From Enterococcus phoeniculicola ATCC BAA-412 (GTDB lineage Bacteria; Bacillota; Bacilli; Lactobacillales; Enterococcaceae): 64,000 nucleotides of DNA. The position numbers and the translations under genes are program-made. Below are positions 27,636-37,089 of this stretch, one piece after another. The stretch covers positions 62,001 to 126,000 of the forward strand of contig NZ_ASWE01000001.1 of NCBI RefSeq assembly GCF_000407505.1, read 5' to 3'. The notes beneath the pieces are model-generated. The model did no database searches and was not told where the DNA came from. It saw only the letters and a program-made list of their open reading frames with translations. The stretch's first letter is position 1, and each line of letters opens with the position of its first letter.

Positions 27636-28643
27636 ATGTTTCCTGAAAAAATTGAACAAGTCTTTACATTGAACGTGGAAGCTATCCAACTGCTTCAAAA
27701 TGCACTGGATACTTCTTTTTTAGACGCGTATATTGAAAACGCTGAGAATTTGATTGACAATCATCAAGTGCGAGTAATTGATGGGCAGCCAGATAAACAG
27801 ACGACCCAAAGATTGATGGAGATTTATCAGCAAATAAAAGAAACGCATCTAGAACCAGAAGAATGGCGAAAGTTAAGTCAGCTTTTACTCCTAAAAGGAA
27901 GTAAAGAAGAGCATTTGCAGCCGAATCATCAGTTAACACCCGATAGCATTGGTTATCTGTTTGTCTATCTGATTGAACAGTTATTTCCCGACAAAAAAGA
28001 ACCTGTTGCATTATTAGATATTGCTTCTGGTATGGGGAATTTATTGCTGACGAGTGTCTTGAACTTACAGCTTGCCGAGTATGAAGCGTCAGGCATAGGT
28101 GTAGATATTGATGAGACATTACTATCTATTGCAGCTTCAACAAGTGAATTGGCTGAGGCAAAAGTTCAGTTCTTCCATCAAGATGGTTTGCAGGATTTAT
28201 TGATTGAGCCAGTAGATGTAGCGATGAGCGACTTGCCTATTGGGTATTATCCAAATGATCAAAAAGCCGCTGAGTTTTTAACTGGTGCAAAAGAAGGACA
28301 CAGCTACGCTCATCATTTATTAATGGAGCAAGCAATGAAATACGTGAAAGAATCAGGCTTTGGGCTATTTTTATTACCAACGAACTTTTTAGAAACAGAG
28401 CAAAGTGCGTATGTAAAAAAATGGATTACGAGTCAAGTCTATCTTCAAGGCATTATTCAATTGCCAGATGACCTCTTCAAAACCAAAGACTCACGAAAAA
28501 GTATCATCCTTCTTCAGAAAAAAGGAGAAGATGCAAAGCAAGTAGACGAAGTGCTACTGGCAAAAGTTGCCTCTTTAAAAGATACCGAAACAATAAAAGA
28601 ATTCTTTAAGCAATTTGAAAACTGGAAAAACAAAAATTTGTAA
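27636..28643 (+). CDS. ytxK: YtxK-like SAM-dependent methyltransferase
   Basis: A 335-residue protein of the N6-adenine methyltransferase-like fold: a helical N-terminal region (1-100), a SAM-binding motif LLDIASGMGNLL (about 128-139) and DLPIGYYP at the position of the catalytic NPPY motif. YtxK proteins are encoded directly before ackA, often after comG, in Lactobacillales and Bacillus; their substrate is not known to me. The ATG at 27636 is chosen for its AGGTG site and family-like start; upstream in-frame sequence lacks one. Confidence 0.85.
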   Translation: MFPEKIEQVFTLNVEAIQLLQNALDTSFLDAYIENAENLIDNHQVRVIDGQPDKQTTQRLMEIYQQIKETHLEPEEWRKLSQLLLLKGSKEEHLQPNHQLTPDSIGYLFVYLIEQLFPDKKEPVALLDIASGMGNLLLTSVLNLQLAEYEASGIGVDIDETLLSIAASTSELAEAKVQFFHQDGLQDLLIEPVDVAMSDLPIGYYPNDQKAAEFLTGAKEGHSYAHHLLMEQAMKYVKESGFGLFLLPTNFLETEQSAYVKKWITSQVYLQGIIQLPDDLFKTKDSRKSIILLQKKGEDAKQVDEVLLAKVASLKDTETIKEFFKQFENWKNKNL

Positions 28644-28665
28644 ATATAAATAAAGGGAGATTATT

Positions 28666-29853
28666 ATGTCGAAAACAATTGCAATCAATGCAGGAAGTTC
28701 AAGTTTGAAATGGCAGCTATATCAAATGCCAGCTGAGGATGTTATCGCAAAAGGAATCGTTGAACGTATTGGTTTGAAGGATTCTATTTTTACAATCAAA
28801 TATGGAGATGATCAAAAATTTGAACAAATTATTGACATTGATGACCATGAAATTGCTGTAAAAATGTTGCTAGATCAATTAATTGATTTAAAAATTCTAG
28901 GCTCTTATGATGAAATTACAGGTGTTGGTCACCGTGTAGTTGCAGGGGGAGAATACTTCAAGGATTCAACAGTTATTGAAGGCGATGTTTTAGAAAAAAT
29001 TGAAGAATTAGCGGACTTAGCACCACTACACAATCCTGCAAATGCAATGGGAATCAAAGCATTCAAGAAAATTTTACCAGATATTATCAGCGTAGCTGTG
29101 TTTGATACAGCATTCCACACAACTATGCCAAAACATAATTTCTTATACAGCATTCCAACTGAATATTATGAAAAATTCTCTGCACGTAAATATGGTGCAC
29201 ATGGAACAAGCCATCAATATGTTTCACAACGTGCCGCGCAATTACTTGGACGTCCAATTGAAGAACTAAAAATCATCACTTGCCACTTAGGAAACGGTGC
29301 GTCAATTACAGCCGTTGATGGCGGAAAATCTGTGGATACATCAATGGGCTTCACACCATTAGCTGGTGTAACCATGGGGACTCGTTCTGGTGATATTGAC
29401 CCTTCATTATTACCTTATTTAATGAAAAAATTGGGCCTAACTGATATTCAAGATATGATTAACATTCTAAACAAAGAATCTGGATTATTGGGTCTAACAG
29501 GTTTATCAAGTGATATGCGTGACCTTGAAGCAAATCTAGATAAACCAGAAGTTCAAACTGCATATGATGTATTTACTGACCGTATCCGTAAATATATCGG
29601 AAGTTACGTTACAGTAATGAATGGCGTAGATGCAATCGTCTTTACTGCTGGTATTGGTGAAAATGACGCACATGTACGTAGCGAAGTAATCAATAACATG
29701 TCTTGGTTTGGTTGTGAAATCGATCCTGAGAAAAATACTATACGTGGACAAGAAGTTGAGATTTCAACAGCTGACTCAAAAGTAAAAGTATTATTAATTC
29801 CTACAGATGAAGAGTTGGTTATCGCACGTGACGTAGAACGTTTACGTAAATAA
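28666..29853 (+). CDS. ackA: Acetate kinase
   Basis: A 395-residue acetate kinase that interconverts acetyl phosphate and acetate with ATP formation, a main energy step in lactic acid bacteria. It has the ASKHA-type signatures [13 protein letters not shown] (N-terminus), [11 protein letters not shown] (about 144-154) and the phosphate-binding loops [11 protein letters not shown] and [15 protein letters not shown] precedes the ATG. It follows ytxK after 22 bases and ends at a terminator. Its codon use looks better adapted than that of the neighbours, as expected for a highly expressed enzyme. Confidence 0.97.
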   Translation: MSKTIAINAGSSSLKWQLYQMPAEDVIAKGIVERIGLKDSIFTIKYGDDQKFEQIIDIDDHEIAVKMLLDQLIDLKILGSYDEITGVGHRVVAGGEYFKDSTVIEGDVLEKIEELADLAPLHNPANAMGIKAFKKILPDIISVAVFDTAFHTTMPKHNFLYSIPTEYYEKFSARKYGAHGTSHQYVSQRAAQLLGRPIEELKIITCHLGNGASITAVDGGKSVDTSMGFTPLAGVTMGTRSGDIDPSLLPYLMKKLGLTDIQDMINILNKESGLLGLTGLSSDMRDLEANLDKPEVQTAYDVFTDRIRKYIGSYVTVMNGVDAIVFTAGIGENDAHVRSEVINNMSWFGCEIDPEKNTIRGQEVEISTADSKVKVLLIPTDEELVIARDVERLRK

Positions 29854-29878
29854 AAAATTGATAAGGTTATATCACATG

Positions 29879-29911
29879 AAAAAAGAGAGCTTTAAGGCTG
29901 TCTTTTTTCTT
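29879..29911 (+). terminator. Terminator of ackA
   Basis: AAAAAAGAGAGC and GCTGTCTTTTTT pair with one mismatch around a 6-base loop, ending in a T-run. Confidence 0.75.
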
Positions 29912-29967
29912 TTACAAAAGTTTTTTGTCAGATGGTATTTTTTTAGATGATAGAGAGGAGAGATATT

Positions 29968-30423
29968 ATGCAAGATTTATCTATTTTAATGGAACAGGGA
30001 CTACTAAATGTCCGAACAAGTGCACTAGTAAAATGTGGAGAACACTATCTCATTCATAAAGAAGTGCAGGATGATTTTTGGTGTCTTGTTGGTGGACGAG
30101 TAAAATTTGGTGAGGACAGCTGGTTAGCTGTAAAACGAGAGTTTTTAGAAGAGCTGGACTATGAAATCGTGCAACCCCAAAATCTGATTTTTCACGTTGA
30201 ACAATTTTTCTCTCATGAAAATATAAACTATCACGAATTAAACTATGGATACTTTATTGAACTCGACACACAGGAAATTGAGAGCCAAATACGACAGGAA
30301 GAAGGAAAAACATTTATTTACGAATGGAAGACAGCCGAAGAAATCCAAGAATTAACTTTATATCCTGAAATTGCAGCTGAGATGATTCACAACCAGAAAT
30401 TTGAATTTCAGCATGTGATTTAA
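29968..30423 (+). CDS. Nudix hydrolase
   Basis: A 151-residue Nudix protein. The Nudix box reads GRVKFGEDSWLAVKREFLEEL (about residues 42-62), followed by Asp where Gly is usual (GX5EX7REUXEEXGU), a mild deviation with the catalytic REFLEE intact. It probably hydrolyses a nucleoside diphosphate derivative. The ATG at 29968 has AGGAG 9 bases upstream. It is monocistronic between the ackA terminator and repeat copy R3. Confidence 0.88.
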   Translation: MQDLSILMEQGLLNVRTSALVKCGEHYLIHKEVQDDFWCLVGGRVKFGEDSWLAVKREFLEELDYEIVQPQNLIFHVEQFFSHENINYHELNYGYFIELDTQEIESQIRQEEGKTFIYEWKTAEEIQELTLYPEIAAEMIHNQKFEFQHVI

Positions 30424-30454
30424 GTAAGAGAATAGGGCTGAATAAGATAAAAAG

Positions 30455-30620
30455 ACGAAGGTGGGACATAACTAATGAAGTTATGTCCCACCTTCGTAAA
30501 ATCTTAATAAAGGTTGGAGAAGCAACTCATCTCCGCTACGTTTCGCTCTCAACAATCTCTAAAAGCGGAACGTTTTAAGAATTGAAGGTCTCCACTGCGT
30601 TTGTCTCTCAACAACTTCTA
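30455..30620 (+). repeat. Dispersed intergenic repeat, copy R3, starting with an 18-bp hairpin
   Basis: The copy opens with a perfect 18-bp stem (ACGAAGGTGGGACATAAC with GTTATGTCCCACCTTCGT, 30455-30472 and 30480-30497) that can terminate the Nudix transcript. It then shares CTTAATAAA and the AAAAGCGGAACG block with the other copies. The opposite end found in R1 (TGTCCCGACCTT) is not present here. Confidence 0.75.
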
Positions 30621-30750
30621 TAATAAGAAATTTCCCCACACATTATTCATTACCCATTGAATTAGATACCACAGGATAAATAATTATTTCTTAATTGAGT
30701 CTTTTCCATTACAAGATATGGCTAAAGTAGACCATCGAATAGATATTTGT

Positions 30751-30799
30751 ATACCAGTAGTGAACTATTTTCTCGAGAACAATGGTTCATTACTGGTAT
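30751..30799. repeat. Large imperfect palindrome downstream of the permease gene
   Basis: ATACCAGTAGTGAAC and GTTCATTACTGGTAT form the arms; the centre contains the smaller palindrome TCTCGAGA. There is no T-run on either side. The remaining sequence of the 30424-30878 gap, outside this element and copy R3, shows nothing I can name. Confidence 0.6.
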
Positions 30800-30878
30800 T
30801 ATTATGAAACAAGGTTCTATTAAAATAGAGCTTATAAAGTCATTATGCTATGGAGCGACTTTGTTCTATACTATTTTT

Positions 30879-31988
30879 TTAAGAAAGAATGAACCATCCC
30901 ACTAAAAAATAGACTCCTAATAGTAAAAAATTAAGGATTAAAAACCATTTTACGAAGACTATTTTTATTTTTGGGTAATAAAGAGAAAAAATATTAAATC
31001 CTATTAAATTTGCTAAAGATGCAATCAAAGTGCCCAAGCCGCCTATATTGGTTCCCAATAATAGAGGATCTCCATTTCTGGAAAACGGAGCAAGCAAAAT
31101 ACTCGCCGGAACATTGCTGATCAGCTGACTGATTAATGCTGAACTTACATATGTGCTCATCTTAGTTTGGACAAGTTGCTCAATAAATGATTTTATCCAT
31201 TGCGAATTAATTAAGTCTCCAACTATCAAAAAGAAACCTATAAAGGTTGCAAGTAAAGGGTAGTCTACTTCTGTTAATGTTTTTTTATCTATAAATAACA
31301 AGCAAGTTATACCAAATAAAACTAGTAATGGACTAGTAATAATATGTAAAACATAAGCAATCATAATTAAAAAAACGGTTGTGGTAATTATCAATTTTCC
31401 TGTTGAGCTATTCTTATGACTAGTTAATGTATCGTCAATGGACAATTCTTGATTACTAATAAATAAACATAAAATTGTCAGAAAAAGTAGAGATGGAATA
31501 AGTAAAGGAAATAATATTGAAAAAAATTCAATCAAAGTATATTTATAATATGAGAACAAGTAAATATTTTGTGGGTTTCCAAAAGGCATCATGGTGCTAC
31601 CTAAATTGGCTGCGACTATCAATAAGATGGATCCAAGAATAGGGGAGGTCTTTTTTGGTATTCTTCTTATAATAGAAAGATAGATTGGCATTAATGTAAT
31701 GATTGCTACGTCATTTGTGAGAAACATAGCTGAGAAAAAGGATAACAAGACCATATTAAGTGTAAGTTTTCTAACAGTTGAAGAATGTTTTGCTAGAAAA
31801 TTGGCTACTCCATTGAGGACACCTAGATGTTCAAAACTTTTTATTGTACTCATTAGCCCAAACAGTGATAAAATCACTTTCATATCAATAAATTCGAATG
31901 TCCATCCCCAAATTATTCCGCAAAAAAAAGTAAGAATAGCTACTACTAAAAATACTTTGTCTTCAACAAATTTTTTTAAAATAGGCAA
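30879..31988 (-). CDS. ArsB/NhaD/SLC13-type anion permease
   Basis: A 369-residue integral membrane protein with about 10-11 hydrophobic segments. The repeated family motifs are FLTNDVAIITLMPIY (about residue 90) and ISNVPASILLAPF (about 288), with GNPQNIYLF between. These belong to the ion transporter superfamily (ArsB, NhaD, CitM, SLC13). The substrate (dicarboxylate, sulfate, arsenite or sodium/proton) cannot be told. It starts with TTG at 31988, preceded by AGAGGAAA. It stands alone, flanked by non-coding DNA. Confidence 0.85.
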   Translation of the reverse strand: MPILKKFVEDKVFLVVAILTFFCGIIWGWTFEFIDMKVILSLFGLMSTIKSFEHLGVLNGVANFLAKHSSTVRKLTLNMVLLSFFSAMFLTNDVAIITLMPIYLSIIRRIPKKTSPILGSILLIVAANLGSTMMPFGNPQNIYLFSYYKYTLIEFFSILFPLLIPSLLFLTILCLFISNQELSIDDTLTSHKNSSTGKLIITTTVFLIMIAYVLHIITSPLLVLFGITCLLFIDKKTLTEVDYPLLATFIGFFLIVGDLINSQWIKSFIEQLVQTKMSTYVSSALISQLISNVPASILLAPFSRNGDPLLLGTNIGGLGTLIASLANLIGFNIFSLYYPKIKIVFVKWFLILNFLLLGVYFLVGWFILS

Positions 31989-32254
31989 ATATATTTCCTC
32001 TTTTCAATTAATCTTTTTTAACAAGTGTCCGTGATAATTTATTTTAAGTTAAACAGATCTAAAAAGATAGTTTTACTTTATGAATGCACATTTTTTTAAC
32101 TACATTCGTGAGTTTAAAAAATTTTATATGAATGTAAGAGGTTGGTCTAACTAAAGGGGCTTTCTGTTGTAATTGACCGATTTCATTTAAACTAGTTAGT
32201 TAGAAGCTCATTGAACGTTACTAGAATTAGAACAGTGAATTACATTGAGGCCAA
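31989..32254. other. Intergenic region between the permease and usp genes
   Basis: Both flanking genes are on the minus strand. This gap should hold the permease promoter but I see no clear -35/-10 pair, and no repeat or gene. Confidence 0.35.
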
Positions 32255-32293
32255 ACAAATAAGCAACGAAAACCAACTGGATTTCGTTGCTTA
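32255..32293 (-). terminator. Terminator of the universal stress protein gene
   Basis: AAGCAACGAAA (32261-32271) and TTTCGTTGCTT (32282-32292) form a perfect 11-bp stem; on the minus strand a T-rich run follows. Confidence 0.75.
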
Positions 32294-32337
32294 AAGGCGC
32301 TAAATTTTACGCATCCACATCATTTTACTTAGAGCCA

Positions 32338-32811
32338 TTATTCCTTGGTATCTTCGGGAATTTTATTTTCTAAATCTGTACGAACGACTAACACATCACA
32401 ACTTGCATTTCGGATGACATATTCAGAGACAGATCCAATGAATAACCGTTCTACTGCGTTAAGCCCTGTTGCACCTAACATAATTAAGTCTACTTTATGA
32501 TCTTCAGGAATTTCTTTTGCAATAATCGGTTTTGGTGAACCATATTCAATAACCTGTGTTAAATGTTTAACCCCATGATCTTTTGCGTATGTTTCATAGT
32601 CAGCTAAAGTTTGTTTGGCCATTTCGGTGGCTTGTTCAGCGAGCATTCCGTCAAAAGAAGAAACTGTTTGAAAAGCTCGAGTATCGATTACGTGAGCAAG
32701 CACCAATTCTGCATCATTTCGGTTTGCAACGTTTACGGCCTTTTTAAATGCCAATTCTGCTTCACTTGAACCATCTACGGCTACCATAATCTTTGTATAT
32801 TGTTGTAACAT
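32338..32811 (-). CDS. Universal stress protein (UspA family)
   Basis: A 157-residue UspA-fold protein. IMVAVDGSSEAELAF at the N-terminus and the ATP-binding-type loop MLGATGLNAVERLFIGSVSEYV (about 116-137, G-2x-G-9x-G-S pattern) indicate an ATP-binding member. I choose the ATG at 32811 because AGGAG is 8 bases upstream; a GTG nine bases earlier abuts that site. It acts in the cytoplasm in stress survival. Confidence 0.93.
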   Translation of the reverse strand: MLQQYTKIMVAVDGSSEAELAFKKAVNVANRNDAELVLAHVIDTRAFQTVSSFDGMLAEQATEMAKQTLADYETYAKDHGVKHLTQVIEYGSPKPIIAKEIPEDHKVDLIMLGATGLNAVERLFIGSVSEYVIRNASCDVLVVRTDLENKIPEDTKE

Positions 32812-32893
32812 ACTACCCACTCCTTCTCAAATACCTGCTTATTTGTTTACACCTTAATTGTAAAGCAAAACGCAAAAAAAGAAAATCATTTCG

Positions 32894-33175
32894 CTAATTT
32901 GAAGAAGACATTTTTTGAGCGAATAAAATACTAAAAACTGCGGCAAGACTTAAAAGGGCAATTAAAAAAAGGAGTGCATAAACTCGGTCGTTTAGACTAG
33001 CAACAACAATGCCAACCACTCCGAGAAATAGATAAATATAACCAAATTGGGATAAAAAGGATTTGTTTTCTTCTTCATCAGGAATTAAAACTAAAAATAC
33101 CTCTTGTTTTTTTAATAAATAAAATCCAACGATTAATAATAATAATGCCACAAGTCCAATTAAAATTTGAATCAT
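32894..33175 (-). CDS. Small three-segment membrane protein of unknown function
   Basis: A 93-residue protein with hydrophobic segments at about 3-22, 45-63 and 67-87 and a short charged loop (PDEEENKSF) after the first. The ATG at 33175 has GGAGGAG upstream; a longer in-frame extension would run into the terminator of the upstream RNA gene. I do not recognise a family. It lies between usp and the probable 6S RNA, all on the minus strand. Confidence 0.7.
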   Translation of the reverse strand: MIQILIGLVALLLLIVGFYLLKKQEVFLVLIPDEEENKSFLSQFGYIYLFLGVVGIVVASLNDRVYALLFLIALLSLAAVFSILFAQKMSSSN

Positions 33176-33196
33176 TAAAGCTCCTCCATTTAATAG

Positions 33197-33440
33197 AAAA
33201 AAGCAACTTGCCCAAAAGCAAATTGCTTCATTCAAAAGAATGGGTAATATCCGTTAATGCCGTTACTCGTCCTGTAGTATTGATCCCGCAAATTCAAGCA
33301 GGTGGGTTCCACGGTCTAAGTATTGAACTACCAAATGAAAAGGCGTGTTACCAACTTTGACACAAGACAGATCCCAATATATCAATAAAAATGTTCGGTC
33401 AACACACAAAGAGGACAACTCGCACATCACAGATTTCCCA
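33197..33440 (-). ncRNA. ssrS: Probable 6S RNA
   Basis: The region downstream of rarA has no coding frame but has its own promoter and a terminator (33197-33228, AGCAA/TTGCT stem with a T-run). Between them, the 5' and 3' halves can pair over almost their whole length as an interrupted rod: ATGGG with CCCAT at the base, GTCCT with AGGAC further in, then TTGA with TCAA. That long bulged hairpin of about 200 bases is the architecture of 6S RNA, which binds the sigma-A holoenzyme. In Bacillus subtilis a 6S gene also lies near rarA (yrvN). The fold was judged by eye. Confidence 0.6.
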
Positions 33441-33445
33441 TCTCT

Positions 33446-33474
33446 ATAGTAGCACATGAAAATAAAAAGAGCAA
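33446..33474 (-). promoter_or_regulatory. Promoter of the probable 6S RNA
   Basis: On the minus strand TTGCTC (33474-33469), 17 bases, then TACTAT (33451-33446). It places transcription initiation near 33440, at the base of the predicted rod. Confidence 0.65.
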
Positions 33475-33560
33475 CGAGATTACCTCATAAAAAGAAAGCG
33501 TAATCATTAAAAATAAGAAATAGAAAAATTTTAAAAAACTAAAAAAATGAAAATAATTCG

Positions 33561-34871
33561 TTAGTTATCTGACTCAGTAAGTGGTGCAGTTTGTCGATTT
33601 TTCTTCTTCCATTCTTGAATTCGCTGATATTGCTGGCCAAGCGCCTGTTCATATTTTCCTGTCGATTTAGGTTTGTAGTAATGGGCATTTTTCAGTTTGT
33701 TTGGTAAATATTGCTGATTGACCCATGCATCTTCATACCCATGTGGATAGAGATAGCCAACCCCGCGATTTAACTCCTTTGCCCCTTTGTAATGGCTGTC
33801 ACGTAAATGATCAGGTACATCTCCGGCTTTACCTATACGAATATCTGAGATGGCTTCATCTAGTGCGACATAAGCCGCATTCGATTTTGGTGATAAGCAC
33901 AAATCGACGACAGTATCTGCCAGAGGAATTCTTGCCTCAGGGAGACCTAAGCGTTCGGCAGCAAGAACTGCATTCACCGTGCGTGCTGCAGCAGCAGGAT
34001 TTGCAAGTCCAATATCTTCATAGCCGATGACCATGAGTCGGCGACAAATGATAGCCAAATCGCCTGCTTCAACTAGACGACCTAAATAATGAAGCGCTGC
34101 ATCTACATCGCTTCCGCGAATCGATTTTTGAAAGGCAGAAATGACGTCGTAGTGAGCATCGCCATCTTTATCATGTGTGAGCGCTTTTCTTTGTACACAT
34201 TCTTCAATTACTGAAAGAGTCAATAAAATGGTTCCTTCATCGTTTGCTGGTGTTGATTTGACTGCAAGCTCCAATCCGTTCAAAGCACTCCGCAAATCTC
34301 CATTGGTTGCTCGGGATAAATGAAGCAGTGCCTTTTCTTCTAATTGAACGGGGTACGTACCTAACCCTCTTTCTTTATCATGAAGGGCAGATTCGACTGC
34401 TTTTTTTATATCTTCTTCTGTTAAAGGCTTTACTTCAAAAATTTGTGTTCGACTTCTTATGGCTGGATTAATCGTAATGTAAGGATTTTCGGTTGTTGCA
34501 CCAATCATGATAATCCGACCACTTTCTAAGTGCGGCAGTAAAAAATCTTGTTTTGTTTTATCGAGTCTGTGGACTTCATCTAATAGTAAAATTACTGTCC
34601 CGCTCATTTTTGCTTCTTCAGCAACAATTTGTAAATCTTTTTTTGTATCAGTTGCCGCATTTAACATGCGAAAGGCATATTGAGTAGAGCCAGCAATAGC
34701 ACTAGCTATACTGGTTTTTCCAGTACCTGGAGGCCCATATAAAATCATAGATGAAAGCATGGAGGCTTCAACCATTCGGCGGATAATTTTTCCTTCTCCA
34801 ACAAGATGCTGTTGGCCTACGACTTCGTCTAAGTTTCTAGGTCGCATACGGTAGGCTAAAGGCTGTTGCAT
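33561..34871 (-). CDS. rarA: Replication-associated recombination ATPase RarA (MgsA)
   Basis: A 436-residue AAA+ protein related to clamp-loader subunits. Walker A is YGPPGTGKTS (about residues 45-54), Walker B ILLLDEVHRLD, sensor 1 MIGATTENP, and the C-terminal tetramerisation region contains IGYEDIGLANP and GYLYPHGYEDAWV. RarA acts at stalled replication forks. The start MQQPLAYRMRPRNLDEVVGQ is the family norm, with GGGAG upstream. It is divergent from the DNA glycosylase gene. Confidence 0.95.
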   Translation of the reverse strand: MQQPLAYRMRPRNLDEVVGQQHLVGEGKIIRRMVEASMLSSMILYGPPGTGKTSIASAIAGSTQYAFRMLNAATDTKKDLQIVAEEAKMSGTVILLLDEVHRLDKTKQDFLLPHLESGRIIMIGATTENPYITINPAIRSRTQIFEVKPLTEEDIKKAVESALHDKERGLGTYPVQLEEKALLHLSRATNGDLRSALNGLELAVKSTPANDEGTILLTLSVIEECVQRKALTHDKDGDAHYDVISAFQKSIRGSDVDAALHYLGRLVEAGDLAIICRRLMVIGYEDIGLANPAAAARTVNAVLAAERLGLPEARIPLADTVVDLCLSPKSNAAYVALDEAISDIRIGKAGDVPDHLRDSHYKGAKELNRGVGYLYPHGYEDAWVNQQYLPNKLKNAHYYKPKSTGKYEQALGQQYQRIQEWKKKNRQTAPLTESDN

Positions 34872-35007
34872 AAAATCCCTCCCTTAATAAAAATCATTAG
34901 ACTAAGTATAGCATGTTTCGTTAAAAAAAGAGGAAGTTTCAGCCTTACAACTAGAGTTTTCATGGCGTCTCTGTCAATAATTGTGTATGATAAGAGGGGT
35001 GAAGAAT

Positions 35008-35643
35008 ATGGAAGAAATGATTCAGTTTTTTGAAACAAAAACAACAGAAGAAATTGCAGAATACTTGTTAGGCATGTATTTAGTTCATGAAACATCTGAT
35101 GGTCTTCTCGCGGGCTATATTGTTGATGCAGAGGCGTATCTAGGGCCAGATGATGAAGCTGCCCATAGCTTTGGGCTAAGAAAAACTCCTCGATTAGCAG
35201 CGATGTATCAGAAACCAGGAACGATTTATTTATACACGATGCACACACACTTACTGTTGAATATTGTGACCCAGCCTGAGGGCGTGCCACAAGGAGTGAT
35301 GATTCGGGGGCTGCAGCCTGTTGAAGGAATAGAAAAAATGCAAGAAAACCGTGGAGGAAAAACGACAGCAGACATTAGTAATGGGCCAGGAAAATTAGTT
35401 GCTGCGTTAGGAATTACAAAGGATTCATATGGTCAATCTATTTTTGACAGCACACTGCATTTAGCGCCGGAAAAAAGAATTTATCCCAAGAAAATCGAGA
35501 GACTGCCTAGAATCGGTATCCCTAATAAAGGGATTTGGACGCAAAAACCATTACGCTATGTTGTCGCAGGAAATCCCTATATCTCTTTACAACGAAAAAA
35601 TAAAATTGATGAAGTCAACTTTGGCTGGAGGACAGATAAATGA
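35008..35643 (+). CDS. DNA-3-methyladenine glycosylase (AAG/Mpg family)
   Basis: A 211-residue alkyladenine DNA glycosylase that excises alkylated purines. Recognisable parts are GYIVDAEAYLGPDDEAAHS (about 33-51, with the catalytic Glu), IYLYTMHTHLLLNIVT, VMIRGLQPVEG and NGPGKL. The ATG at 35008 is chosen for its GAGGGG site. The gene overlaps the next by four bases (ATGA). Confidence 0.93.
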   Translation: MEEMIQFFETKTTEEIAEYLLGMYLVHETSDGLLAGYIVDAEAYLGPDDEAAHSFGLRKTPRLAAMYQKPGTIYLYTMHTHLLLNIVTQPEGVPQGVMIRGLQPVEGIEKMQENRGGKTTADISNGPGKLVAALGITKDSYGQSIFDSTLHLAPEKRIYPKKIERLPRIGIPNKGIWTQKPLRYVVAGNPYISLQRKNKIDEVNFGWRTDK

Positions 35644-36128
35644 AAAAGCAAACAATGTTAACCTATTTAGATGAACGAATTAGTAAAAAAATAACGGAGT
35701 ATGATGTTGCTATCGACTGGGATAAAGCAAACCATACAATTGAAGTCATTGTTCGTTTATTCGGAGAGAATAAGAGTCTGGTGGAAATTGATGATGCACA
35801 AGGAGTGGCATCTGAAGAAGAGATTATTGAATTTGAAGATGGCATTTTATTCTACAACCCGCAAAAATCAACAATTTCAGAGGAAGATTTTCTAGCAGTA
35901 ATTCCTTACGAAGGAAAAAAAGGAATCAGCCGCGCAATGGTAGACGGATTCGTGGACTATTTAAATGAAGTATTGGACCAAGGACAAAGTGATTTGCTAG
36001 ATTTTTTAGCAGATGACAGTGAAGAAGCAATTTTTGAATTAGTGTGGAAAAATGAAGACTTGCTGAAACATATGGAAGCTTATCAAGAAAAAGATGGGGA
36101 CGAGTATTTATCATACCCCAGCTATTAA
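35640..36128 (+). CDS. DUF3013 family protein
   Basis: A 162-residue acidic cytoplasmic protein without signal or membrane segment. Size, composition and position before prmA match the DUF3013 family of Lactobacillales, which has no known function. It overlaps the glycosylase gene (ATGA) and precedes prmA by 12 bases, so it is part of that operon. Confidence 0.8.
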   Translation: MKKQTMLTYLDERISKKITEYDVAIDWDKANHTIEVIVRLFGENKSLVEIDDAQGVASEEEIIEFEDGILFYNPQKSTISEEDFLAVIPYEGKKGISRAMVDGFVDYLNEVLDQGQSDLLDFLADDSEEAIFELVWKNEDLLKHMEAYQEKDGDEYLSYPSY

Positions 36129-36140
36129 AGGAGAAAACAG

Positions 36141-37088
36141 ATGAAGTGGAATGAAGTAAAAGTAGAGACTGCTAGTGAAGCAGTTGAAGCTGTTTCCAAT
36201 ATTATGATGGAAGCAGGAGCAAGCGGCGTTGCTATTGAAGATGCGCTGGATGTAGAGAATTTTAAAAGTGATGCATATGGTGAACTTCTCGACAAGGAGA
36301 ATTTCACATATATAGAAGAAGGTGCCCTTGTTATGGCTTACTTTCCAGAAACTACCTTTTTACCAGAAATTTTACCTTTTATTAAAGACAGCATTTCGGC
36401 ACTCCCAGAATTTGGGTTGGCAATTGGGAAAAATGAACTGACGGTAAGTGAAGTAGCAGAGAGTGATTGGGCGACAGCTTGGAAAAAATATTATCATCCA
36501 GTAAGAATTACTCGCTTTTTAACGATTGTTCCTAGTTGGGAAGCCTACGAACAACGTGATGAATTAGAAAAAATTATTACTTTGGATCCAGGGATGGCTT
36601 TTGGAACAGGGACACATCCAACCACTCGTTTAACGCTGCAAGCATTAGAAACCGTCTTGCGTGGCGGAGAAACTGTAGTAGATGTTGGAACAGGTTCAGG
36701 CGTGTTAAGTATCGCTAGCAAACATTTTGGGGCAAAAGATGTCTTTGCTTATGATTTAGATGAGGTTGCTGTAAGGGCAGCCAAAGAAAATATGGATATG
36801 AATCCTGTCGCAGCAGATGTAAATGTCGCTGCTAATGATTTATTACAAGGCATTGATTTGCAGGCGGATGTAATTGTTGCTAATATTTTGGCAGACATTA
36901 TTTTATTGATGATACCAGACGCATGGCGCGTGTTAAAGCCAGAGGGAACACTAATTGTTTCTGGGATTATTGAAGAGAAAAAACAACTAGTCATTGATGC
37001 GATGGAACAACAAGGATTTGTCGTAGATCAAGTTTTCCAGCAAAAAGACTGGTATGCCATTGTGTTGAAAAAGTCTGAGGAAGTGTAA
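36141..37088 (+). CDS. prmA: Ribosomal protein L11 methyltransferase
   Basis: A 315-residue PrmA. The N-terminal substrate-recognition domain (1-100) leads into a SAM-dependent methyltransferase with LDPGMAFGTGTHPTT (about 152-166), DVGTGSGVLSIAS and VANILADII. It trimethylates L11. GGAG precedes the ATG. It is followed after one base by rsmE, a pairing conserved across Firmicutes. Confidence 0.96.
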   Translation: MKWNEVKVETASEAVEAVSNIMMEAGASGVAIEDALDVENFKSDAYGELLDKENFTYIEEGALVMAYFPETTFLPEILPFIKDSISALPEFGLAIGKNELTVSEVAESDWATAWKKYYHPVRITRFLTIVPSWEAYEQRDELEKIITLDPGMAFGTGTHPTTRLTLQALETVLRGGETVVDVGTGSGVLSIASKHFGAKDVFAYDLDEVAVRAAKENMDMNPVAADVNVAANDLLQGIDLQADVIVANILADIILLMIPDAWRVLKPEGTLIVSGIIEEKKQLVIDAMEQQGFVVDQVFQQKDWYAIVLKKSEEV

Positions 37089-37089
37089 T

